A stretch of 64,000 nt of DNA from NCBI RefSeq assembly GCF_002953255.1, contig NZ_CP026498.1, positions 1,342,870 to 1,406,869 on the forward strand. Reading direction: 5' to 3'. Made by a program: the position numbers and the translations under genes. The DNA comes from Streptomyces sp. CB01881. Lineage in GTDB: Bacteria > Actinomycetota > Actinomycetes > Streptomycetales > Streptomycetaceae. Shown here one piece after another: positions 1 through 8,020 of this stretch. Below the pieces are notes generated by a model. It saw nothing but the letters and a program-made list of their open reading frames with translations. It was not told the origin of the DNA and did no database searches. Within the stretch, counting starts at the first letter, position 1; each line of letters opens with the position of its first letter.

Positions 1-810
1 CCCCGGGAACTGGCCGCGTTCACGCCGGACCCGGCGGAGGTCGGCGGCTGGGCGTGGCTGACACCGGAGCAGGCGGGCCACGCCCTGCCGCCGCGGCTCT
101 CCCGCCGGGTGAGTGCCTGCCTGCGGGCGCCGCGGGACGCCGGGCCGCTCGAACTCGAGGACGGCATGCCCGCCGGACACACCCTCGACCACCTGGCGGC
201 CGGGCCGCCGCCCGCGTACACCCGGCTGGCCGGGGTCACGCTGACCGGTACGCCCGGTCTGCCCCCGGCGGAGCCCGCCGCTCCCCCGCTGGACCGGGAG
301 ACGTTCATCGCCACCCGCCCACGGATCCGGGCCAAGGCGCGGACGCTGTTCACCGACGCGGACGGGCGGGTGCTGCTGGTGCGGCTGCGCCCGTGGCCGG
401 GCCCGGGCGGCGAGGAGCCGTACTGGGTGCTGCCCGGCGGCGGCATCGAGGCGGACCGCGAGCTGCCCCGGGCCGCGGCCCGGCGCGAGGTCCGTGAGGA
501 GCTGGGCTGGGAGTGCGAACCGGGCCGGCTGCTGGCCCTCGACTGGCTGCCCGGACGGGACGCGGACCGGGCGAGCGACCGGGACACCGCCGTCCTGGTG
601 TACGTCTTCGACGGCGGGACGGTGACGGAGGAACAGCTCGCCTCGATCGCACTGGCCGAGGACGAGCTGGTCGAGTGGCGGCTCTGCGACCCGGCCCGGG
701 CCCGGGCGCTGCTGTCCGGCTCCTCCTGGGCCCGGACGGCGGCCGCCCTCGCCACCCGCGCCCGGGCGGGCGGGCCGGCCGAACTGGTCGGCGGGCGGCC
801 TGCGGACTGA
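1..810 (+). CDS. Tandem Nudix hydrolase, 5' end outside window
   Basis: The frame is open from base 1, so the start lies upstream. The first ~40 residues (an acidic, Trp-rich stretch ending near LPPRLSRRVSACL) resemble the C-terminal end of one Nudix domain. A linker follows, and then a complete second domain with a perfect Nudix box: Gly, five residues, Glu, seven residues, then REVREELGW (bases ~436-510). Nudix enzymes hydrolyse nucleoside-diphosphate-linked substrates using the box glutamates to bind Mg2+. The substrate cannot be told. A start at the GTG at 109 would give a normal single-domain protein, but it would leave the conserved-looking upstream frame unexplained. I therefore favour a two-domain protein. 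A large hairpin follows the stop. Confidence 0.75.
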   Translation, partial: PRELAAFTPDPAEVGGWAWLTPEQAGHALPPRLSRRVSACLRAPRDAGPLELEDGMPAGHTLDHLAAGPPPAYTRLAGVTLTGTPGLPPAEPAAPPLDRETFIATRPRIRAKARTLFTDADGRVLLVRLRPWPGPGGEEPYWVLPGGGIEADRELPRAAARREVREELGWECEPGRLLALDWLPGRDADRASDRDTAVLVYVFDGGTVTEEQLASIALAEDELVEWRLCDPARARALLSGSSWARTAAALATRARAGGPAELVGGRPAD

Positions 811-852
811 CGGCGGACTGACGGAGGCGGCTGGCGGCGGGCGGCCGGACCA

Positions 853-914
853 CGGTCAGCCGTCGCGTGTGCCTGGAGGCGGACGGGCCTGCAGGCGCAC
901 GCGACGGCTGACCG
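853..914 (+). terminator. Long hairpin after Nudix gene
   Basis: Two 23-base arms (853-875 and 892-914) pair with a single G-U wobble around a 16-base loop. The hairpin lies 43 bases after the Nudix stop. There is no T tract, which is usual for high-GC actinobacterial terminators. Confidence 0.65.
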
Positions 915-935
915 GCGCGCGCAGTGCCGCGCGCG

Positions 936-1035
936 CCGACGGCGGGTGAGCGGAGGCGGGCCGACGGCGGGTGAGCGGAGGCGGGCCGACGGCGGGTGAG
1001 CGGAGGCGGGCCGACGGCGGGTGAGCGGAGGCGGG
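936..1035. repeat. Four perfect 25-bp tandem repeats
   Basis: A 25-bp unit beginning CCGACGGCGGGTGAGC is repeated four times without a mismatch at 936, 961, 986 and 1011, followed by five bases of a fifth copy. It lies between the Nudix terminator and the next gene. No coding role is evident. Confidence 0.95.
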
Positions 1036-1091
1036 CCGACGGACCGCCGGACCACCGGACCAGAACGGTGTTCCTGGTCCACACTGGGCCC

Positions 1092-1487
1092 ATGCAGAAC
1101 GCGCTCGGGAAGGTACTGGCCGGCCGCCGGGTGGCGGCGGTCGGCGGCGGCGGCCGGCTCGACATCACGCTCGACGGGCCGGTGACCGTCCGGGTGGCGC
1201 ACGAGTTCGTGATCGCGACGCCCACCGAGGTGGACCACTTCTTCCCCGCCCTGACCCTCCGCCCGTCCGGCGCGCTGCTCGGCCTGGTGGGCCGGACGCT
1301 CGGCGCCGCCCGGGTGACCATGGCGGGCGGGCTGGAGCTGGCCTTCGACGGTGACGCCGTGCTGTCCGTGCCGCCGCACGCGCAGGTCGCGCCCTGGAGC
1401 GTCGTCACGCCCGAGGGCACCGTCTGCGCAGGGCTGGCGGGCGGCGAGGTGGCGTGGGCGGAGGAGCCGGCGACGCCCAGCGGGTGA
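1092..1487 (+). CDS. Small hypothetical protein (131 aa), possibly DUF6188-like
   Basis: A 131-residue soluble protein with no signal peptide or membrane segment. The pattern of short hydrophobic strands (for example a segment ending LDITLDGPVTVRVAHEFVI and a later GGLELAFDGDAVLSVPP) suggests an all-beta fold. It resembles small actinobacterial DUF6188-type proteins in length and in its closing pattern of Pro, Trp and Gly, but I cannot confirm that family. An in-frame start upstream at 996 would read through the 25-bp tandem repeats, so the ATG at 1092 is preferred. No clear ribosome binding site is visible. The gene stands alone and converges on the Roadblock cluster, with a shared hairpin terminator between them. 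Confidence 0.6.
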   Translation: MQNALGKVLAGRRVAAVGGGGRLDITLDGPVTVRVAHEFVIATPTEVDHFFPALTLRPSGALLGLVGRTLGAARVTMAGGLELAFDGDAVLSVPPHAQVAPWSVVTPEGTVCAGLAGGEVAWAEEPATPSG

Positions 1488-1488
1488 G

Positions 1489-1540
1489 CCGGGCAGTCCC
1501 GGGTCGGTCCGGGCAGTCCCGATTCGGTCCGGGCAGTCCC
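1489..1540. repeat. Three 12-bp repeats, 20-bp period
   Basis: CCGGGCAGTCCC occurs at 1489, 1509 and 1529, separated by 8-base spacers, immediately after the stop of the small gene. Confidence 0.85.
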
Positions 1541-1602
1541 CAGTCAGCCCGGGCCGGACCGGCCGACGCCACCGGCCGCCCGGCCCACGCCACCGGCTGT
1601 CC

Positions 1603-1638
1603 GGCAGGCCCCCGCGCCGCACGACGCGGGGGCCTGCC
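1603..1638. terminator. Bidirectional terminator
   Basis: Perfect 14-bp arms (GGCAGGCCCCCGCG at 1603-1616, its complement at 1625-1638) enclose an 8-base loop between two convergent genes. Confidence 0.8.
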
Positions 1639-1676
1639 GCCGGACGGACGGCCGGGCGGCAGTACCGCCCGACGCG

Positions 1677-2051
1677 TCAGACCTCCAGCTCGTTCTCGAT
1701 CTTCGTCAGCTGGTGCCGGGCCATCGCCAGGTTGGCGCGGCCCTTGTCCAGCGCGAGGTAGAGGAACAGGCCCTTGCCCCCGCGGCCGGTGAGCGGACGG
1801 ATCAGGTGGTACTGGCTGCTGAGGGTGATGAGGATGTCCTCGATGCCGTCCTGCAGCCCGAGCATGTCCATCGTGCGCATCTTGGCCCGGACCACGTCGG
1901 TGTTCCCGGCCGCGGCGACGTTGAGGTCGAACCCCCCGGGGCCGTCGAGGGTGGCGAGGGCCATGCCGCTGTTGTAGTCGACGAGGGCGGCTCCGAGGGC
2001 ACCCTCGATCGCGGTCATGGTCTGCTTGAGTGCGCCGGCTGCGTCTGTCAT
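1677..2051 (-). CDS. Roadblock/LC7-type protein A (124 aa)
   Basis: A 124-residue protein with the Roadblock/LC7 pattern: an N-terminal helix, then strands around ALVDYNSGMALATLD, a central helix, and strands around ILITLSSQYHLIRPL and GLFLYLALD, ending in a helix. Roadblock proteins form dimers that regulate or scaffold small GTPases (MglB, CvnB). It is clearly paralogous to the protein encoded at 3956-4339. Shared positions include the Asp-Ser-Gly strand, the YHLI strand, and the closing Ala-Arg helix ending in NEL or EEL. It is the last gene of a four-gene minus-strand cluster, 93 bases after the previous one. Confidence 0.8.
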   Translation of the reverse strand: MTDAAGALKQTMTAIEGALGAALVDYNSGMALATLDGPGGFDLNVAAAGNTDVVRAKMRTMDMLGLQDGIEDILITLSSQYHLIRPLTGRGGKGLFLYLALDKGRANLAMARHQLTKIENELEV

Positions 2052-2144
2052 GTCGGTTTCTCCAGTTCGTTCGGAAGATCGGAAGGGTGGGAAGGGTCGG
2101 AAGGTTCGGTCGGGTCAGGTGGGGCCGGAAGGTGCGGGAAGCGC

Positions 2145-2579
2145 CTACGGAGGGTCCTTGGGGGTCAGCGAGTCGTTGATCAGGGCCGCGATCCGCCGGG
2201 CGGAGCGGCGGGCCTCCAGGTGCAGCCGGCCGACGTTCACGTCCGGGTGCGCCAGCAGGGTGAGCACACAGCTGCCGCCCGCCGCATAGGTGCCGATGTA
2301 CCCGTACTCGCCGCGCACCAGCGACTCCCGGAACTCGCCCTGCCCGGTGGTGTCCGCGAGCCGCTGGGCCAGGCTCAGCGAGGCGGCGGTCATCGCGGCC
2401 AGACCGGAGGGCTCGGCCCCGTGGGTGTCGTGCGCGACCAGCAGGCCGTCCACGCTGGCCACCAGACCGCCCGCGAGGTGCGGGACCCGGTGCCTGAGGG
2501 CACGCACTTCGGCCAGCAGCTCGGTCTCCAAGGCGATCAGTTGTCTCCTTCCGACACGCTGCTTGAGCGCCCGCCTCAT
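2145..2579 (-). CDS. Roadblock/LC7 domain protein B, CvnB-like (144 aa)
   Basis: A 144-residue protein with a clear Roadblock/LC7 domain. An N-terminal helix leads into strands HLAGGLVASVDGLLVAHDT, a helix with LAAMTAASLSLAQRLADT, then GYIGTYAAGGSCVLTLLA and a C-terminal helix. It is closer to the CvnB proteins of Streptomyces conservons than its two smaller neighbours are. CvnB normally sits beside a sensor-like CvnA, CvnC and a GTPase CvnD, none of which is present here. It lies 34 bases downstream of the DUF4388-like gene and is probably co-transcribed with it. Confidence 0.85.
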   Translation of the reverse strand: MRRALKQRVGRRQLIALETELLAEVRALRHRVPHLAGGLVASVDGLLVAHDTHGAEPSGLAAMTAASLSLAQRLADTTGQGEFRESLVRGEYGYIGTYAAGGSCVLTLLAHPDVNVGRLHLEARRSARRIAALINDSLTPKDPP

Positions 2580-2613
2580 GACCGTGAGAGCGGGGTCGCG
2601 GGCGGAGAGTTGT

Positions 2614-3837
2614 TCAAAGTCGGGCCTCCAGAAGGGTTCGGACCCGGATCAGCAGCGCGATGTCCGGGTCGGGGACGGTCGGCGGGCGGGCCGCCGCCGG
2701 GCCCGGCGGGTGGGCCGGGGCCGACGGGTGGACCGCGAGCGGGCGGTGGCGGGCGGAGCGGATGGCGCTCACCGGGAGCAACCCCGCCAGGGCCGCGCCG
2801 GGGACGCGGCGGAGCAGCCCGGGCGGGGGCCCGGGCGGGGGCGCCGGCGGCGGTCCGGACTGGGTCCCGGGGGGCGCTTCGGTCCGCACCCCGGGCTCCG
2901 GTCCGGCCTGCGCCGCGGACCGCGACCCGGCGGCGTGCCGCGGGGCGTCACGGCCCGGCGTGGCCAGCAGCCCGGCGGCGGCGAGGCGGCGGACGTCGGC
3001 CGTGGTGGCGAACCCCGAACGGCCGAGCAGCCGCGCCAGCTCCGCCGGGGTTCTTCGGCCGTCGGCGTGGTCGAGCAGTTCGCGCTGACGCCGGCTGGGC
3101 GGGCACGGCCGGCCCGGCCGGTTGCCCGGGGCCGCGCACCGCTCCTGGCCTCCGGACGGGCGGACGGAACCGACCGCACCGGCCGGACGGACCGGACGCG
3201 GCGGGCCGACCTCCCCGATCCGGCCGACCTCGGCGATCCGGCCCGCCTCGGCGGTCCGGCCGGTCCGGCCCAGCGGGCGGACCGGTTCGGTGTCGAGTTG
3301 CGGCCAGGGCCAGATCCGGTCGAGCAGCCGGTGCCGGCGCTCCACCTCCCGGCGCAGCCGCGGAGCGCTGACCGCCGCGACCGGGCCGAGCCAGTGCCGT
3401 GCGCCCGGCTCGAAGGACCACGGGCCCGCCGAGGCCCCGGCGCCGTCGAGCACGAAGAACGCGGCGTCGTAGAGGGCGCCGAGCTGGCAGAGCTCCAACT
3501 CCCCCCGAGTGAAGAGCCGTTGTTCGACCAGGGCGCCGCCGACCCGGCCGTGCGGGCCGTAGGTGCGGACGGCCTCCTGCCAGGCCTGCCGGGTGATCCT
3601 GCCACAGCCGGTGAGCAGCATGGCCAGGTCGGGCGCGCGGTCGGACTCGGCGTGCACCACCAGGCCGTCGGCGAGGTGCAGCGTGCCCGTGGGGCCGCGC
3701 AGGGCGCCGGTCGCGCGCTCGTCGGCCAGCCGCTCGACGGCGGCGAAGGCCTCACCGGTGGTGAGCGGCGCGCCGGTGGCGAGGGCGTGGCCGGGGGCCA
3801 TGACGTGACCGGGCACGATGGCGTCGACGTCGTTCAC
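2614..3837 (-). CDS. DUF4388/PATAN-like protein with winged-helix and Pro-rich regions
   Basis: About 407 residues from a GTG at 3837; an ATG at 3801 is an equally possible start, and neither has a strong ribosome binding site. The N-terminal third (FAAVERLADERATGALRG, then TLHLADGLVVHAESD) matches the DUF4388/PATAN pattern found in bacterial signalling proteins that often neighbour Roadblock proteins. A middle segment near RRTPAELARLLGRSGF resembles a winged helix. Between and after these lie Arg/Pro-rich, probably disordered stretches, including a Pro-Pro-Gly-rich run near residues 330-350. It sits between Roadblock genes in the same direction, which suggests a shared signalling complex (inference). 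Confidence 0.7.
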   Translation of the reverse strand: MNDVDAIVPGHVMAPGHALATGAPLTTGEAFAAVERLADERATGALRGPTGTLHLADGLVVHAESDRAPDLAMLLTGCGRITRQAWQEAVRTYGPHGRVGGALVEQRLFTRGELELCQLGALYDAAFFVLDGAGASAGPWSFEPGARHWLGPVAAVSAPRLRREVERRHRLLDRIWPWPQLDTEPVRPLGRTGRTAEAGRIAEVGRIGEVGPPRPVRPAGAVGSVRPSGGQERCAAPGNRPGRPCPPSRRQRELLDHADGRRTPAELARLLGRSGFATTADVRRLAAAGLLATPGRDAPRHAAGSRSAAQAGPEPGVRTEAPPGTQSGPPPAPPPGPPPGLLRRVPGAALAGLLPVSAIRSARHRPLAVHPSAPAHPPGPAAARPPTVPDPDIALLIRVRTLLEARL

Positions 3838-3955
3838 GCCGGCCGCCCGGTGACCGCCGGGGCGTCGGCGGCCCGGCCCGCTGGCCGAAACACGGCGCCC
3901 CGGGCCGACGATGCGCCGCGCCGGCCCGCCATCGCGTTCGCCGTCCGAACGCCGG

Positions 3956-4339
3956 TCATCCGAGCACCAGTTCCTCGGCGAGGGCCTGCAGGCGGTAGCG
4001 GGCCGAGGCGAGGTTGCCCTCGGTCCGGTCGAGCCACAGGTGCAGGACGAGTGGGCTGTCGAAGACGGTGTCAATGAAGCAGATCAGGTGGTAACTGCGG
4101 CCCGCAGTGAGGATGATGTCCTGCAGAGGCGCCCGGCTGTCCTCCGCCACGGTGAAGGTTTCACTCTCAAAAGCCGTACGTACCAAGTCGGTTGCCTCCG
4201 CGGCCGTGGTCTCGTGGTCGCCGGTGGGGCTGACGCCGGCGCTGCCGAGGGCGAGTCCGCTGCTCCAGTCGATGAGGCTGGCCGCACGGGCACCGGCGAT
4301 CGCCATGGCCGCGGACAGGCATTCGTCGATACCCGGCAC
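3956..4339 (-). CDS. Roadblock/LC7-type protein C (127 aa)
   Basis: The first gene of the cluster. The GTG at 4339 is chosen because AAGGAG lies five bases upstream of it; the ATG at 4375 has no such site. The fold pattern matches protein A at 1677-2051: SLIDWSSGLALGSAG, IILTAGRSYHLICFI, LVLHLWLDRTEGNLASARY and a closing LQALAEEL helix. Family members are dimeric scaffolds or GTPase regulators acting in the cytoplasm. A duplication of one small Roadblock gene flanking the cluster is the simplest explanation for A and C. Confidence 0.8.
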   Translation of the reverse strand: MPGIDECLSAAMAIAGARAASLIDWSSGLALGSAGVSPTGDHETTAAEATDLVRTAFESETFTVAEDSRAPLQDIILTAGRSYHLICFIDTVFDSPLVLHLWLDRTEGNLASARYRLQALAEELVLG

Positions 4340-4689
4340 TCGGGCTCCTTCGGACGGATTGGGGCAGCCGGGCACGCTGGGCCGACGCCGACCGGACCGC
4401 CACGGGCAGTGGCGGGTTCGACACGGAAGGCTACTGGCGGATTCCGTATGACGAACATTCCAATGGCATATTCACACCACAGGGGTCTGATTTCGGCCAA
4501 GCTATGACGTCGCGTCAGATCGAGGCGGCGGTCGAACCTGCTGGCCGGAGCCGACGCGGCGGGCCGCCGAGATCCGGCCCACCGGCCCACCTGGACCGGG
4601 ACCTTGGCCGATTGTCGGCCACGCCGGAGGGTTTCGGCCACGGACTGCGATAAGACCGATCCGTGTACCGCGCCCGGCCGTTGCGGCTA
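4340..4689. other. Intergenic promoter region, lower GC
   Basis: No gene is evident. A relatively AT-rich patch at 4430-4510 between divergent transcription units probably holds the promoter of the Roadblock cluster. No confident -10/-35 pair could be assigned. Confidence 0.4.
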
Positions 4690-4905
4690 GGGTGGGCGGC
4701 GCAGCTGGTTCGCACCCGTCCGCCAGGCGGGGTGCGTCGCAAGAGGGAATCCGGTGCGAATCCGGAACTGCCCCGCAGCGGTGAGTGGGAACGAAAGCCG
4801 TCACCCAGCACTGGACGTCGAGCGTCCGGGAAGCGACGGCCGGTAGGAGCCGGACGGCCCTCAGGGGCCCGGTGTGCCCGCGAGTCCGAAGACCTGCCAC
4901 TGCCC
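4690..4905 (+). promoter_or_regulatory. Cobalamin (B12) riboswitch
   Basis: The conserved core is directly visible: AAGAGGGAATCCGGTGCGAA starting at 4740, then CTGCCCCGCAGCGGTGAG, GGAACGAAAGCCG, CAGCACTGG, and the closing GAGTCCGAAGACCTGCCAC ending at 4900. These match the B12-box elements of the class I cobalamin aptamer. The next gene is metE. Its product is the B12-independent methionine synthase, which Streptomyces shuts off when cobalamin allows MetH to work. About 150 bases of GC-rich expression platform follow before the metE start. The outer boundaries are approximate. Confidence 0.93.
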
Positions 4906-5060
4906 GTGCGCCGGACCGGCGCGCGGCCACTCACCGGGACCGCGCGGGACGGTCGGCGGCGGCAGGAGCCGGACGGACGGCGCACGCGCGCCGCGGCCGA
5001 CCGGCCCGCCTTCGCGCACGTCCGCCCGTACGGGCCCACGGACTCGCGAAGGAGAGTCCC

Positions 5061-7469
5061 GTGCCCAGCACCACCCAGGCGCCCGCGCCCGGCACCGCCC
5101 CAACGCCCCTTCCGGGCACCGCCCCGACGCCATTTGCGGGCAACGCCCCCGTCCACCGTCCCGCCGCCACCGTGCACGGCTACCCCCGGCAGGGCCCGGG
5201 CCGCGAGCTCAAGCGGGCGGTCGAGCAGCACTGGGCCGGCCGCACCGGCGCCACCGAACTGCTCGCCACCGCAGCCGGGTTGCGGCGCCAGGTCTGGCGC
5301 ACCCTGGCCGCCGCCGGGCTGGACGAGGTCCCCGGCAACCACTTCTCGCTCTACGACCACGTGCTCGACGCCGCCTGGATGGTCGGAGCGATCCCGCCCC
5401 GGCACGCGGCCGCGGCTCCCCCGTTCGCCGAACCGGGAAGCCCCGAGCACCACTTGGCCGTCTACTTCGCGATGGCGCGCGGCACCGCGGAGGTCGCGCC
5501 ACTGGAGATGACCAAGTGGTTCGACACCAACTACCACTACCTGGTACCCGAGCTCGGCCCCGGTACCGTCTTCCGCGCCGACCCCGGCAAGCCGCTCACC
5601 GAGTTCGCCGAGGCCCGGCTGCTCGGCCTGACCACCCGCCCGGTGCTGCTCGGCCCGGTCAGCCTGCTGCTGCTCGCCAAGCCCGCCGCCGACGCCGGCC
5701 CCGGCTTCGAGCCGCTCACCCTGCTGGACCGGCTGCTGCCCGTCTACGCCGAGATCCTGGCCGCACTGCACGCCGTCGGCGCCGAGTGGGTCCAGCTGGA
5801 CGAGCCCGTGCTGGCCCAGGACCAGCCGCCGGCCGTGCTCAACGCCACCGCCCGCGCCTACCGGGACCTCACCGCCGCCACCGACCGGCCCCGACTGCTG
5901 GTCGCCTCGTACTTCGGCGAACTCGGCGACGCCCTGCCGGTGCTGGCCCGCTCCCGGGTGGAGGGGCTGGCGCTGGACTTCACCGGCCCGGCCGCCGCCA
6001 ACCTGCCCGCCCTGGCCTCGCTCGGCGGGCTGCCCGGGAAGCGGCTGGTCGCGGGCGTGGTCGACGGCCGCAACGTCTGGGCCGCCGATCTCGAAAAGGC
6101 CCTCGCCACCCTGGCCACCCTGCTCGGGCTCGCCGACCGGGTCGACGTGGCGCCGTCCTGCTCGCTGCTGCACGTCCCGCTCGACACCGCCGCCGAACGC
6201 GACCTCGACCCCCAGGTGCTGCGGTGGCTCGCCTTCGCCCGGCAGAAGGTGGACGAGACGGTCGTCCTGGCCCGCGCCCTGCGCGAGGGCACCGAGGCGG
6301 TCGCCCCGCAGCTGGCCGCCAACCGGGCCGCCCGGGCCTCGCGCGCCGGCTCCGCGCTCACCCGCGACCCGGCCGTCCGGGCCCGGGCCGCCGGCGTCAC
6401 CCCGGCCGACACCCGGCGGGCCGCCCGGTACGCCGAACGCGCCGAGGCGCAGCGGGCCCGGCTGGCGCTGCCTCCGTTGCCGACCACGACCATCGGCTCG
6501 TTCCCGCAGACCGACGCGCTCCGCGCCGCCCGGGCGGACCTGCGCGCCGGGCGCCTGGACGCCGCCGGCTACCGCGAGCGGATCACCGCCGAGGTGCGGG
6601 AGGTGATCTCCTTCCAGGAGAAGGCCGGCCTGGACGTCCTCGTCCACGGCGAGCCCGAACGCAACGACATGGTCCAGTACTTCGCCGAGCAGCTGACCGG
6701 CTTCCTGGCCACCCGGCACGGCTGGGTCCAGTCGTACGGCACCCGGTACGTCCGTCCGCCGGTGCTGGCGGGGGACGTCGCCCGGCCGGCGCCGATGACC
6801 GTGGACTGGTACCGCAGCGCCGCCGCGCTGACCGACCGTCCGGTGAAGGGCATGCTCACCGGGCCGGTCACCATGCTGGCCTGGTCGTTCGTCCGCGACG
6901 ACCAGCCGCTCGCCGACACCGCCCGGCAGGTGGCGCTGGCGCTGCGCGACGAGGTCGCCGACCTGGAGGCGGCCGGGGCGGCCGTGGTCCAGGTGGACGA
7001 GCCGGCCCTGCGGGAGACGCTGCCGCTGCGGCGGGCCGGCCACGCGGACTACCTGGCCTGGGCGACCGAGGCGTTCCGGCTGGCCACCTCGGGCGTCCGG
7101 GCGGACACCCAGGTGCACACCCACATGTGCTACGCCGAGTTCGGCGACATCCTGCGCGCGATCGAGGAGTTGGACGCCGACGTGATCTCGCTGGAGGCGG
7201 CCCGCTCCGGGATGGCCGTCACCGCCGAACTGTCCGCCGCCGGCTACCCGCTGGCGGTCGGCCCGGGCGTCTACGACATCCACGCGCCCCGCGTGCCCGG
7301 CACCGCCGAGACGGTCGCGCTGCTGCGGAAGGCGCTGCGCCACCTGCCCGCCGAGCGGCTCTGGGTGAACCCGGACTGCGGCCTCAAGACCCGCGCCTGG
7401 GCGGAGGTCCGGCCGGCCCTCGAACACCTGGTGGCGGCGGCCCGGGAGGTCCGCGCGACGCTCCGGTAA
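5061..7469 (+). CDS. metE: Cobalamin-independent methionine synthase
   Basis: 802 residues, catalysing methyl transfer from 5-methyltetrahydropteroyl-tri-L-glutamate to homocysteine in the cytoplasm. The GTG at 5061 is preceded by AAGGAGAG with four bases of spacing. After an Ala/Pro/Thr-rich 40-residue extension the family N-terminus appears ([15 protein letters not shown]). The N-terminal barrel domain is complete and the C-terminal catalytic barrel begins near [10 protein letters not shown]. The zinc ligands are visible as His688 and Cys690 (THMCYAEF), Glu712 (SLEAARSG) and Cys773 (NPDCGLKTR). The length is slightly above the usual 750-770 because of the extension. Control is by the upstream cobalamin riboswitch. 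Confidence 0.97.
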   Translation: MPSTTQAPAPGTAPTPLPGTAPTPFAGNAPVHRPAATVHGYPRQGPGRELKRAVEQHWAGRTGATELLATAAGLRRQVWRTLAAAGLDEVPGNHFSLYDHVLDAAWMVGAIPPRHAAAAPPFAEPGSPEHHLAVYFAMARGTAEVAPLEMTKWFDTNYHYLVPELGPGTVFRADPGKPLTEFAEARLLGLTTRPVLLGPVSLLLLAKPAADAGPGFEPLTLLDRLLPVYAEILAALHAVGAEWVQLDEPVLAQDQPPAVLNATARAYRDLTAATDRPRLLVASYFGELGDALPVLARSRVEGLALDFTGPAAANLPALASLGGLPGKRLVAGVVDGRNVWAADLEKALATLATLLGLADRVDVAPSCSLLHVPLDTAAERDLDPQVLRWLAFARQKVDETVVLARALREGTEAVAPQLAANRAARASRAGSALTRDPAVRARAAGVTPADTRRAARYAERAEAQRARLALPPLPTTTIGSFPQTDALRAARADLRAGRLDAAGYRERITAEVREVISFQEKAGLDVLVHGEPERNDMVQYFAEQLTGFLATRHGWVQSYGTRYVRPPVLAGDVARPAPMTVDWYRSAAALTDRPVKGMLTGPVTMLAWSFVRDDQPLADTARQVALALRDEVADLEAAGAAVVQVDEPALRETLPLRRAGHADYLAWATEAFRLATSGVRADTQVHTHMCYAEFGDILRAIEELDADVISLEAARSGMAVTAELSAAGYPLAVGPGVYDIHAPRVPGTAETVALLRKALRHLPAERLWVNPDCGLKTRAWAEVRPALEHLVAAAREVRATLR

Positions 7470-7472
7470 ACG

Positions 7473-7509
7473 CCGAAGGGGCCGTTCCCAGTGCGAACGG
7501 CCCCTTCGG
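7473..7509. terminator. Terminator shared by metE and tRNA-like gene 1
   Basis: Perfect 15-bp arms (CCGAAGGGGCCGTTC and its complement) enclose a 7-base loop three bases after the metE stop. It also lies directly 3' of the minus-strand tRNA-like gene, so it can end both transcripts. Confidence 0.85.
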
Positions 7510-7511
7510 GG

Positions 7512-7584
7512 TAGAGCGCCAGGCCCGGGTCGAACGGACTCTTCCTACTGAAAGTAGGACGTGCTCCAGTAGCACCTCTGACGC
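7512..7584 (-). tRNA. Compact tRNA-like gene 1, anticodon UUC
   Basis: Read on the minus strand from 7584 the RNA folds as a cloverleaf. The acceptor stem GCGUCAG pairs with CUGGCGC over 7 bp. The D stem GUGC/GCAC has a 7-base loop UACUGGA. The anticodon stem UCCUA/UAGGA has loop CUUUCAG, giving anticodon UUC with U33 and A37. The variable loop is only three bases (AGA). The T stem GUCCG/CGGGC has the canonical loop UUCGACC. The discriminator is U and the encoded tail is CTA, not CCA. It is 73 nt with tail, shorter than a normal 76-nt tRNA. A normal Streptomyces tRNA-Glu looks different, so this is not the housekeeping gene. The role is unknown. Confidence 0.6.
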
Positions 7585-7618
7585 CTGTCCGAGAGGACGT
7601 TCCCTCTCGACGGGATGA

Positions 7619-7648
7619 ACAGTAGCAGGACATCACGCCTGCTCAGAA
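7619..7648 (-). promoter_or_regulatory. Candidate promoter of tRNA-like gene 1
   Basis: A minus-strand TACTGT box at 7624-7619 and a weaker TTCTGA at 7648-7643 are 18 bases apart. The -10-like box ends 35 bases before the tRNA-like 5' end, exactly as at the two other copies. Confidence 0.5.
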
Positions 7649-8020
7649 ATCGGATGGACGACGAAGGGCGAGGTCAGGACGGCAGCGCCCGACGGCCCTC
7701 GGTACCCGCCGGGACCTCGCCGAGGTGTTCCGCCCGCGCGCCCTCGGCCGCACCCGGGTCACCCGCGAGACCCGGGCAGCCGGAGGACGTCGACGACTGC
7801 TTCGAGGCGGTCCTCGCGGGCCGGCTGACGGCCCGCCCGGTCCTCGACCTCCGCTGCTCCCGATGGCGGGCGGCCCCGTCCGGCCCGGTCTCGGTCCCGG
7901 TCCCGATCCCGTTCCCGGTCACGGCCCTGGCCCGGTACCGCTGCTGGGCGAAGTCCCGGGACGGACGCGGACCGGCGGAATCCGCGCCCCCGGCGGTCGG
8001 GCGTCCGCCAGGATGCCCCC
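7649..8020. other. Intergenic region without recognised gene
   Basis: A run of GGTCCC-like hexamers lies near 7890-7920. Nothing else is identified except the short ribosome binding site (AGGA) for the gene at 8021. Confidence 0.4.

Noticed and set aside
936..1035. Possible CRISPR-like repeats
   Set aside because: The 25-bp units are contiguous and identical, with no unique spacers.
4515..7427. Long minus-strand frame opposite metE
   Set aside because: It is a shadow frame of high-GC codon use; metE is unmistakable and the antisense product is low-complexity Gly/Arg/Gln.
7512..7584. Ordinary housekeeping tRNA-Glu
   Set aside because: Acceptor sequence, D loop and variable loop differ from the usual Streptomyces tRNA-Glu, and nearly identical elements are found at three sites with a private promoter and terminator.
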